DNA of 64,000 nucleotides from JAEZDP01 sp964430855 (GTDB lineage: Bacteria > Acidobacteriota > Vicinamibacteria > Vicinamibacterales > Vicinamibacteraceae), in NCBI GenBank assembly GCA_964430855.1, contig CAYSHC010000011.1, forward strand, positions 1 to 64,000, given 5' to 3'. Within the stretch, counting starts at the first letter, position 1; every line of letters begins with the position of its first letter. A model generated the notes under the pieces. It saw nothing but the letters and a program-made list of their open reading frames with translations, was not told where the DNA came from and did no database searches. Below are positions 34,848 through 42,122 of the stretch, one piece after another. A program made the translations under genes and the position numbers.

Positions 34848-35531
34848 ATGCTCAGTGTCATCCGCTTCACCCTCGGCATCGTCGTGGCCTCGGCCAGCCT
34901 CGCCTGCGCATCGGCGTCGTCAGCGCAGACCGAGCCGGCGCCGGCCCCGCAGCAGCCGCAGCCGGTGACGGCACAGCCGCAGCAGGCGGGCACGCAGCCG
35001 CAGCAGCCCGGCGCGCCGGCGCAGGTGACCGAAGGGATCCAGCCCCCGCCGGGCTACGTCATCGGGCCCGACGACGTGCTCGGCATCGTGTTCTGGGACC
35101 TGCCGAACCATGGCGGCGAGGTCATCGTGCGCCCCGACGGTCAGATCACGCTGCCCCTCGTCAACGACATCCAGGCCGCCGGACGGACGCCCGAGCAGTT
35201 GCGTGAGGCCATCGTCGCCGCAAGCCAGAAGTTCGTCCGCGATCCGACCGTGTCGGTGGTCGTCAAGCAGATCAACAGCCGCCGGGTGTACGTCACCGGG
35301 CGCGTGAACCGGCCCGGCACGTACTCGCTGACCACGCCGGTGACGGTGCTCCAGATGCTGGCGCTTGCCGGCGGCGTGACCGAGTTTGCCAAGAAGGACC
35401 GGATCGTCGTCATGCGGACCGAGAACGGGCGCACGACGAGCTACAAGTTCAACTACAACGACGTCATCCAGGGGAAGAAGCTCGAGCAGAACATCGAGCT
35501 GAAGCCGGGGGACACGGTCATCATTCCATGA
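34848..35531 (+). CDS. Polysaccharide export lipoprotein (OPX/Wza family)
   Basis: The 227-residue outer-membrane polysaccharide export protein has a lipoprotein signal with lipobox SLAC near residue 19, a Gln/Pro-rich linker (QQPQPVTAQPQQ...), then the Poly_export domain (PPGYVIGPDDVLGIVFWDLPNHGGEVIVRPDGQITLPLVNDIQAAGRTPEQL). An SLBB domain follows: RRVYVTGRVNRPGTYSLTTPVTVLQMLALAGGVTEFAKKDRIVV. It forms the periplasmic/outer-membrane exit of the EPS machine with the Wzz-like protein. It resembles the XrtA-associated short OPX proteins. I chose the ATG at 34848 after GAGGAG; a GTG at 34824 overlaps the regulator stop. Its stop overlaps the next start by ATGA. Confidence 0.93.
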   Translation: MLSVIRFTLGIVVASASLACASASSAQTEPAPAPQQPQPVTAQPQQAGTQPQQPGAPAQVTEGIQPPPGYVIGPDDVLGIVFWDLPNHGGEVIVRPDGQITLPLVNDIQAAGRTPEQLREAIVAASQKFVRDPTVSVVVKQINSRRVYVTGRVNRPGTYSLTTPVTVLQMLALAGGVTEFAKKDRIVVMRTENGRTTSYKFNYNDVIQGKKLEQNIELKPGDTVIIP

Positions 35532-36928
35532 CGACCTCGGTCGGGCGGCTCGGCCGTCCCTCGCGTACCGCTGCCCTTGCCGCCGTTGTCCTGGCGTCGC
35601 TGGCGGGCGCTGCTGCGCCCGCGGCGGGCCAGTCGAGCGAGCGTCCGTTTCGCGGCCTGTTCGGCCGGCTGCCGGGCTCGTCCGAAGTGCGTCCGCAGAG
35701 CCTCGACTTCACGGCGTCGCTCTTCGGCGGATACGACGACGACATCTTCGCGCGCGGGACCGGTCCTCGCGAGCCGGGCCGTCGACTTGGTGGCACCTAT
35801 GTCGGCGGCCAGGGTGTGCTCGGCTATGAGCGTCGCACGGAGGCCGCCCGCTTCAGTGCCACGGCGCTGACGGCCTTTCGATGGGTGACCGACACCGAGG
35901 AACTGGTCCCGACCCACCACGGCCTGCGCCTGGGCTACGTCCGCTCGCTCTCGCCGCGCACGACGCTGGCCTTGACGCAGCGAGCCTACTACAGGCCCTA
36001 CTTCTCGGTCGTGCCGTTCGCGGCCCCGTCCACGCTCGACCCGACGGTCGTCGACGAGGACGTCATCGATCCGGACATTGACGTCCCCGGCATGGACGTT
36101 GGCGCCGGCGGCCCGGACGACGTCACGCTGGGCGTGAGGCGGCGGGGGGTGACCTACGCCGGAACGGCGAGTCTGCGGCGTGCGTTGACGCCGCGCTCCT
36201 CGCTACGGTTCATGGCCGGGTACGCCGTCGCCGACTTCGGGTCGTCGTTCGACCAGGTCAACTCTCAGCGGTATCGGGGCTCGTTTCGCTACTCGTACAA
36301 CCTCACGGAGTACGCGTCGCTACGCCTCGGGTACGGCTACAGGACGATGCGCAACCGGCTGGGACGCCGCACGGACAATCACGATGTCGACGTGGGCGTG
36401 AATTACGGGCGGCCCTTCACGTTCGGACGGGGACGAACGACCTTCTCCGTGACGACGGGAACGGCAATGGCCGTGCGCGACCGCCTCGACGCCGAGGGCG
36501 GCAGCGGTGACCGCTTCGTACTGCGTGCCGTGGGCACCGCCGCGCTCCGGCACGACTTCGTCGCCCCCTGGCAGGCGCAGGTGGTCTACGTGCGGTCGGT
36601 CGCGTTCCTCGATGGTCTCTCCGAGCCGTTCTCCGGCGACAGGGTCACCGCCTCGCTTGGCGGATGGCTCGGGCGGCGAACGGACGTCCTGGTGTCTGCG
36701 GGCTACCTGACCGGGTCGGTCGGCCTGTCGCGGCGCAATTTCGACACGCTGCTGGGCAGCTTCCGGCTGCGCACCGCGTTGACGCCGAACATCGCGCTGT
36801 TCACCCAGTACTTCTATTACCAGTACGACTTCGCGCCGGAGTTGGCGGACCAGCTCATCATCGCGCCCGAGCTCGAGCGGCAGGGCGTGCGCGCTGGGCT
36901 GACGATCTGGTTGCCTCTTGCTCGGTAG
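35528..36928 (+). CDS. Outer-membrane beta-barrel protein of EPS export
   Basis: The 466-residue exported protein has an N-terminal signal (AALAAVVLASLAGAAAPAAGQ). It then alternates short amphipathic strands typical of a large beta-barrel: FTASLFGGYDDDIFARG, GGQGVLGYERRTEAARFSATALTAFRW, HGLRLGYVRSLSPRTTLALTQRAYYRPYF, RYRGSFRYSYNLTEYASLRLGYGYRTM and a C-terminal GVRAGLTIWLPLAR. It matches the PEP-CTERM-associated outer-membrane proteins (TIGR03016 type) that follow the OPX gene. An acidic loop (VVDEDVIDPDIDVPGMD) is rich in Asp. The start overlaps the OPX stop by ATGA. It may be the outer-membrane pore partner of the short OPX lipoprotein. Confidence 0.83.
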   Translation: MTTSVGRLGRPSRTAALAAVVLASLAGAAAPAAGQSSERPFRGLFGRLPGSSEVRPQSLDFTASLFGGYDDDIFARGTGPREPGRRLGGTYVGGQGVLGYERRTEAARFSATALTAFRWVTDTEELVPTHHGLRLGYVRSLSPRTTLALTQRAYYRPYFSVVPFAAPSTLDPTVVDEDVIDPDIDVPGMDVGAGGPDDVTLGVRRRGVTYAGTASLRRALTPRSSLRFMAGYAVADFGSSFDQVNSQRYRGSFRYSYNLTEYASLRLGYGYRTMRNRLGRRTDNHDVDVGVNYGRPFTFGRGRTTFSVTTGTAMAVRDRLDAEGGSGDRFVLRAVGTAALRHDFVAPWQAQVVYVRSVAFLDGLSEPFSGDRVTASLGGWLGRRTDVLVSAGYLTGSVGLSRRNFDTLLGSFRLRTALTPNIALFTQYFYYQYDFAPELADQLIIAPELERQGVRAGLTIWLPLAR

Positions 36929-36944
36929 GTAAGGAGTTACCACC

Positions 36945-38525
36945 ATGCTGCCAACACAGCAAATCACCCCCGAGTGGCTGCTGGCTGTCGCTCGTCGACG
37001 CCTCTGGTACCTCGTCGTCCCGCTGGTCATCGGCGCCATCGGGGCGGGCGTGTACCAGTACCTCCAGCCGTACCGGTATCGCTCGACGGCCGTCGTGCTG
37101 GTGATGCCGCCGCAGGTGCGCGTCGCCCAGAACGTCGGTCCCCAGCTGCCGCTGGCCAGCCGCCTGCGGATGCTCCAGCAGGAGGTGCTCAACCGCGCCC
37201 GCCTCGAGCGGATCATCCACGACTTCGACCTCTACCCGAAGGAGCGCGAGAAGGGGATCATGGAGGACGTCGTCGCCGCGATGCGGCGCGACATCAGCGT
37301 GTCTAACCCCATCGGCGCCACGCGGCGCAACCAGGGGCACTCGTTCACGCTGTCGTTCACCGCTGAGGATCCGCGACTCGCCCAGCGCGTTGCCGAACGG
37401 CTGACGGCCCTCTTCATCGAAGAGAACCTCCGGCAGCGCGAGACGCTGGCCGAGGGCACCGACCAGTTCCTGGCCGCAGAGGTCGAGAACGCCCGTCGCC
37501 GGCTCGAGGAGACCGAGAAACAGCTCGAGGAGTACAAGCGGCGGCACGGCGGCGAGCTGCCCGGGCAGCTGAACTCCAACCTGGCAGCCCTTCAGGGCCT
37601 TCAGAGCCAGATCCAGAACCTGCACGAGTCGATCGGCCGCGACCGCGCCGAGCTGCTCCTCATCGAGCGGCAGCTGAGCGACCTCACCAGTACGTCTACG
37701 GCGACGGCTGACGGCGACGGCCCTGTGGATCTCCCCGTCGCTGTCAGCACGCCGCACGACGCGGCGCTCGCGAAGGCACAGGCGGAGCTCGACGCGCTGC
37801 TGCTGCGCCTGACGCCCGACCACCCGAACGTCACGCGTCAGCGGCGGATCGTGGCCGAGCTCCAGGAGAAGGCCAACGCCGCCCAGCTCCAGCGGCCGCT
37901 GTCGCCCACGAGCCCGGTCGGGCCGTCGGGCCAGAACACGCGGCTCCGTAACCAGATCGCCGAGCTGCGCGCCCGGATGAACCAGGTGCAGCTGAACATC
38001 CAGAACAAGGAGCGCCAGATCGAGGCGCGCCAGGCACAGGCGGCGGTCTACCAGTCGCGGATCGACGCGGCGCCCGTGCGCGAGTCGGAGCTGATCTCGC
38101 TCACACGTGACTACGAGACGCTGCGCGACCGCTACAACGTCCTGCTCGCCCGCAGCGAGGACGCGAAGGCGGCCGCGAACATGGAGCGCCGCCAGGTGAC
38201 CGAGCAGTTCCGTATCGTCGATCCGCCGCGCGTCCCCGAGCGTCCGTTGAACCCGAACAGCCTCAAGACGAGCCTCATGGGCGGCATCGCCGGCCTGGGG
38301 CTCGGCGCGCTGCTGGTCGGGCTGCTCGAGTACCGCGACAGGACCTTCCGGACCGAAGCCGACATCCTCTCGGCCCTCGCGCTGCCGGTCGTCGCGGTGG
38401 TGCCGGCCATCCAGACAACGCGCGAGCGCCGGCGCCAGATGCGCCGGCGCTGGATGCTCTCGGCCGCGGGACTGGCAACGGCCGTCATCGGCACGGCGGT
38501 GCTCGTGTGGAAGTTCGGACTGTAG
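36945..38525 (+). CDS. Wzz/GumC-like polysaccharide co-polymerase
   Basis: The 526-residue chain-length determinant protein sits in the inner membrane. It has an N-terminal helix (LWYLVVPLVIGAIGAGVYQYL), a Wzz domain (YRYRSTAVVLVMPPQVRVAQNVG ... SRLRMLQQEVLNRARLERIIHDF), and a long coiled coil at about residues 170-400 with ENARRRLEETEKQLEEYKRRHGGELPGQL. The proline-rich PPRVPERPLNPNSLK segment leads into the second helix (LMGGIAGLGLGALLVGLL), and a third hydrophobic segment follows at the C-terminus (LSAAGLATAVIGTAVLVW). No kinase domain is fused; it is encoded separately two genes on. The ribosome-binding site is AAGGAG (36930-36935). Confidence 0.93.
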   Translation: MLPTQQITPEWLLAVARRRLWYLVVPLVIGAIGAGVYQYLQPYRYRSTAVVLVMPPQVRVAQNVGPQLPLASRLRMLQQEVLNRARLERIIHDFDLYPKEREKGIMEDVVAAMRRDISVSNPIGATRRNQGHSFTLSFTAEDPRLAQRVAERLTALFIEENLRQRETLAEGTDQFLAAEVENARRRLEETEKQLEEYKRRHGGELPGQLNSNLAALQGLQSQIQNLHESIGRDRAELLLIERQLSDLTSTSTATADGDGPVDLPVAVSTPHDAALAKAQAELDALLLRLTPDHPNVTRQRRIVAELQEKANAAQLQRPLSPTSPVGPSGQNTRLRNQIAELRARMNQVQLNIQNKERQIEARQAQAAVYQSRIDAAPVRESELISLTRDYETLRDRYNVLLARSEDAKAAANMERRQVTEQFRIVDPPRVPERPLNPNSLKTSLMGGIAGLGLGALLVGLLEYRDRTFRTEADILSALALPVVAVVPAIQTTRERRRQMRRRWMLSAAGLATAVIGTAVLVWKFGL

Positions 38526-38528
38526 CCC

Positions 38529-39698
38529 ATGTATGAAGCCTTCTACGGCCTGCGCGAGCGCCCGTTCGAGCTGACGGCCAACCCGCGGTACCTGTTCCTG
38601 ACGGGCAAGCACCGCGAGGCGCTCAGCACCCTCATCTACGGGCTGTCGGCCCGCAAGGGACTGACCGTGCTCACGGGCGACGCGGGCACCGGCAAGACGA
38701 CCCTGCTGTGTGCCGCGCTGGCGCAGTGGCAGGCAGCAGGGCACCTGGTCGTGGCGCTCAGGAACCCGACGCTGACGCGTGCAGAGTTCCTGGAGTTCAT
38801 GGCACGGGAGTTCGGCCTCAGCGCCGAGGCCGGGCGGTCGAAGACCCTCCTCCTCCAGGAAATGGAGGCCCTGCTGCGTCAGCGCCATGACGCGGGACTG
38901 CTGACCGCGCTCGTGCTGGACGAAGCCCACAGCATGCCGATTGAGCTGTTGGAGGAAGTCCGCCTGCTGGCCAACATCGAGAACGCCGACACGAAGCTGC
39001 TGCCGCTGATCATGCTCGGCCAGCCGGAGCTGGCCGACAGGCTCAACCAGCCCGAGCTGCGCCAGCTGAAGCAGCGCATCGCGTTGCGTTCAAGGCTCGA
39101 CCCGCTGGACCTCCGCGAGACGGCGGCCTACATCGCCAAGCGCATCAGGCTGGCCGGCGGCGACAGCCTGCGTGCCTTCACCCGCGAGGCGGTCACCGCC
39201 ATACACGTCGGGTCGGGCGGCATCCCGCGGCTCATCAACGTCATCTGCGACAACGCGCTCGTGAACGGCCTCGCCGCCAACGAGCAGCCGGTCGGTCGCG
39301 ACATCATCCTCGAAGTCTGTGCCGACTTCGACCTCCCGACCGAGCCGGCAGCCGCCGACCCGCGCCGGGCCGCGGCCTCGGCTGCCGACGCGGCCGCGAA
39401 ACGGGACGCGACGGCCTCCGCCGTCCCGACGACCGTATCCTCCCCATCCCCTGCCAGGACGCACGCCGTCGACGGCGGTCGCGAACGCCAGGCGTCCGGT
39501 CCCGCGCCGGCCCGTGCCGTGGCCGCAACCGCAACGGCGACCGTCGACCAGGTCGGCCTGCTCGACAGCGCCAAGCTCATCCCCATCGACGCCGCGCCGA
39601 CGGCCGAGTCCGATCCGCCGGTGCCCGACATCGACGAATCACGGTTGCGCCGGCTGCTCCGGCGTCCGTTCTCCTTTTTCGCCCGTAACCCCTCATGA
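38529..39698 (+). CDS. ExeA-like AAA ATPase, EPS/XrtA-associated
   Basis: The 389-residue protein begins MYEAFYGLRERPFELTANPRYLFLTGKHREALSTLIYGLSARKGLTVLTGDAGTGKTTLLCA, the start expected for the pepcterm ATPase group (TIGR03015), with Walker A GDAGTGKTT. Walker B is LTALVLDEAHSMPIELLEEVRLL, followed by LPLIMLGQPELADRLNQPELRQLKQRI and VGSGGIPRLINVICDNALVNG. The last 120 residues are low-complexity Ala/Thr/Pro with a basic end (RRLLRRPFSFFARNP). It is thought to power or regulate assembly of the EPS or surface-protein machinery. The start is 3 bp after the Wzz-like stop; the stop overlaps the BY-kinase start by ATGA. Confidence 0.92.
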   Translation: MYEAFYGLRERPFELTANPRYLFLTGKHREALSTLIYGLSARKGLTVLTGDAGTGKTTLLCAALAQWQAAGHLVVALRNPTLTRAEFLEFMAREFGLSAEAGRSKTLLLQEMEALLRQRHDAGLLTALVLDEAHSMPIELLEEVRLLANIENADTKLLPLIMLGQPELADRLNQPELRQLKQRIALRSRLDPLDLRETAAYIAKRIRLAGGDSLRAFTREAVTAIHVGSGGIPRLINVICDNALVNGLAANEQPVGRDIILEVCADFDLPTEPAAADPRRAAASAADAAAKRDATASAVPTTVSSPSPARTHAVDGGRERQASGPAPARAVAATATATVDQVGLLDSAKLIPIDAAPTAESDPPVPDIDESRLRRLLRRPFSFFARNPS

Positions 39699-40648
39699 GC
39701 CGCATCGACCAGGCCCTTTCCAGGGGGCGTCAACAGCCCGCACCCGCCGACGGCGACACCGCCGCCGAGAACCCGTGGGAAATCGCACACGCCGACGCCG
39801 CCACGCCCGCGGCGCCCGAGGAGCAGGCACCGGCACACGAACTGGTCCGTGGTGACGCCGGCGACACGCTCCTGCGCGCGACCACCAAGCGCCCGGACGC
39901 CAGGACGATTGCCGAGGCGCAGATGCCCGACATCGCCAGCCGGCTGGGCGACGTCGAGAATGCCGAGAAGATCGTCGGCAGCAACGTCCGGCCGGAGGTC
40001 ATCGAGGAGTACCGCCGTCTCGCGGCGCTCATGCACCACACGCAGCTCGATCGCGGCACGCAGGTGCTCATCGTGACCAGCGCCGTCGCCGGCGAGGGCA
40101 AGACGCTCACGGCCACGAACCTGGCCCTGACGCTCAGCGGCTCGTACGGGCGCAGCGTGCTGCTCGTCGACGCGGACCTCCGCCGGCCGTCGCTGCACCG
40201 GATGTTCAACGTGACCAACGCCACGGGCCTCAGCGACCTGCTGGCGGTGGACAATCCTTCGACACCGGCGCTCATGGCGGTGTCGCCACGCCTCACCCTG
40301 CTGACCGCGGGCCGGCCGGATCCGGACCCGATGGCGGCGCTGACCTCCAACAGGATGAACCAGCTGATCGCCGAGGCCCGCGCCGGCTTCGACTGGGTGA
40401 TCATCGACACGCCCCCGGTCGGGCTGCTCACCGACGCCAGCCTCCTGGCGCAGATGGTGGACCTTGCGCTGCTCGTCGTGCGCGCCGAGTCGACCCCGTA
40501 CGAGCTGGTGCAGCGCGCCACGGAAGCGATCGGACGCCATCGCATCGGCGGCGTCATCCTCAACCGCGTGTCGAAGACGACGCTCGGCGACACGGGCCGC
40601 TACGCGGAGTACTACGGCGCGTACACGACGCCACGGCGAGAGAGCTGA
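39695..40648 (+). CDS. BY-type tyrosine kinase (CpsD/Wzc C-domain)
   Basis: The 317-residue cytoplasmic tyrosine autokinase controls polymerisation by phosphorylation cycles with the Wzz-like membrane partner. After about 100 residues of low-complexity N-terminus comes EEYRRLAALMHHTQ, then the Walker A' VTSAVAGEGKTLTATNLALTLSGSYG, Walker A VLLVDADLRRPSLHRMF, and Walker B DWVIIDTPPVGLLTDA. The C-terminal end GRYAEYYGAYTTPRRES holds four tyrosines in ten residues, the likely autophosphorylation cluster. It is separate from the Wzz protein, as in Firmicutes and XrtA loci. The next gene starts 9 bp downstream. Confidence 0.92.
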   Translation: MSRIDQALSRGRQQPAPADGDTAAENPWEIAHADAATPAAPEEQAPAHELVRGDAGDTLLRATTKRPDARTIAEAQMPDIASRLGDVENAEKIVGSNVRPEVIEEYRRLAALMHHTQLDRGTQVLIVTSAVAGEGKTLTATNLALTLSGSYGRSVLLVDADLRRPSLHRMFNVTNATGLSDLLAVDNPSTPALMAVSPRLTLLTAGRPDPDPMAALTSNRMNQLIAEARAGFDWVIIDTPPVGLLTDASLLAQMVDLALLVVRAESTPYELVQRATEAIGRHRIGGVILNRVSKTTLGDTGRYAEYYGAYTTPRRES

Positions 40649-40657
40649 TCGGCGACG

Positions 40658-42037
40658 ATGGCAACGGTCCTCCAGCGCCTCACGTGGCGCAGCGGCCTGC
40701 TGATCTCGTTCGAGACGGTCCTGCTGCTCGGCACGATTCTCGGCGCTGCCCGGATCCGCCTGGGCCCGGGCGCGCTCGCCGGCGACGAGTTCCCGGCGCT
40801 GTTCTGGAAGGCAGTGCTCATCGCCGGCGTCTGCCAGGTGTGCCTGTACTACGCCGAGCTCTACGACCTGCGCGTCGTCGCCGACAGGCGCGAGCTGTTC
40901 ATCCGGATCCTTCAGGCGCTCGGCGCCGCCTCGCTGGTCCTCGCGCTGCTCTACTACTGGTTCCCCGCCCTCATCATCGGCCGGGGCGTGTTCATGATCG
41001 CCGCGGCCGTGGTGGTCACCGTGGTCGCGAGCTGGCGTTTCGCCTTCGAGTGGCTCGTTGGCCGGGTCGGCCCGACCGAGCGGCTGCTGATCGTCGGGGC
41101 CGGCGCCGCCGCGCAGAGTCTCGCCGCCGAGATCGAGGATCGCCGGCAGGAGCTCGGCGTCGAGATCGTCGGCTTCGTGGACGTGGACCCGCCCGCGGAT
41201 GGCGCCGTGCGGCTGCTCGGCACGATCGAGGACATCCCGGCGCTCGTCGCGCGCCACGGCGTGCATCGCGTGGTCGTCAGCCTGGCCGACGCGCGAGGTC
41301 GCCTGCCGATGGAGCGCCTGCTCGACATGAAGCTGGCCGGTGTCCAGTTCGCGCACCTCGCCTCGGTATACGAGGAGTACACCGGCAAGATCGCCGTCGA
41401 GAACCTGCGGCCGAGCTGGCTGATCTTCTCTGAAGGGTTCAAGATCTCGAGGGCCCGTCTCGCCGCCAAGCGGGCCATGGACATCGCCGTCGCCTCGATC
41501 GGGCTTCTGCTGGCCGCGCCCGTGATGTTGATCGTCGCGCTGCTCGTCCGCCTGACTTCCCAGGGGCCGGCGCTCTACCACCAGAGCCGCGTGGGCCAGC
41601 ACGGGCGGGTCTTCACCGTGCACAAGTTCCGCTCGATGCGGCAGGACGCCGAGGCCGAGAGCGGCGCGGTGTGGGCCATGGCGGACGACCCGCGGGTCAC
41701 GCCTGTCGGCAGGCTGCTGCGCAAGACGCGGCTCGACGAGCTCCCGCAGCTCTGGAACGTCCTGCGCGGCGAGATGAGCCTGGTGGGCCCGCGCCCCGAG
41801 CGGCCCGAGTTTGTGGACGACCTCGCCAGGCAGATCCCGTTCTACAGGCAACGTCATGTGGTGAAGCCGGGCCTCACCGGCTGGGCCCAGGTCTGCTACA
41901 CGTACGGCGCCTCGGTCGGCGACGCCCTGGAGAAGCTCCAGTACGAGCTGTACTACATCAAGAACATGTCGCTGGCCCTGGACCTGTTCGTGCTGTTCAA
42001 GACGGTCCAGACGGTCGTCCTGAAGCGGGGGACGTGA
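40658..42037 (+). CDS. Priming polyprenyl-phosphate sugar-phosphotransferase
   Basis: The 459-residue membrane enzyme of the WbaP/WcaJ type transfers the first sugar phosphate to undecaprenyl phosphate to start the EPS repeat unit. The N-terminal half has hydrophobic helices (FWKAVLIAGVCQVCLYYAELYDL, SLVLALLYYWFPALIIG, FMIAAAVVVTVVASW) and a Rossmann-like domain (RLLIVGAGAAAQSLAAEI). The C-terminal catalytic domain has KRAMDIAVASIGLLLAAPVMLIVALLVRLTSQGP and the signature VHKFRSMRQDAE ... RKTRLDELPQLWNVLRGEMSLVGPRPERPEFV. It matches the XrtA-associated EpsB-like group (TIGR03013) in layout. The sugar donor is unknown. Confidence 0.94.
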   Translation: MATVLQRLTWRSGLLISFETVLLLGTILGAARIRLGPGALAGDEFPALFWKAVLIAGVCQVCLYYAELYDLRVVADRRELFIRILQALGAASLVLALLYYWFPALIIGRGVFMIAAAVVVTVVASWRFAFEWLVGRVGPTERLLIVGAGAAAQSLAAEIEDRRQELGVEIVGFVDVDPPADGAVRLLGTIEDIPALVARHGVHRVVVSLADARGRLPMERLLDMKLAGVQFAHLASVYEEYTGKIAVENLRPSWLIFSEGFKISRARLAAKRAMDIAVASIGLLLAAPVMLIVALLVRLTSQGPALYHQSRVGQHGRVFTVHKFRSMRQDAEAESGAVWAMADDPRVTPVGRLLRKTRLDELPQLWNVLRGEMSLVGPRPERPEFVDDLARQIPFYRQRHVVKPGLTGWAQVCYTYGASVGDALEKLQYELYYIKNMSLALDLFVLFKTVQTVVLKRGT

Positions 42038-42122
42038 TGGCCGCACGCGTCACCTCCGGGTGCGCCTGCCTCGCGCGTCGGCGCCCGCACGTGGGGGCGC
42101 CCATCGCTGCCGGGGGGGCCTC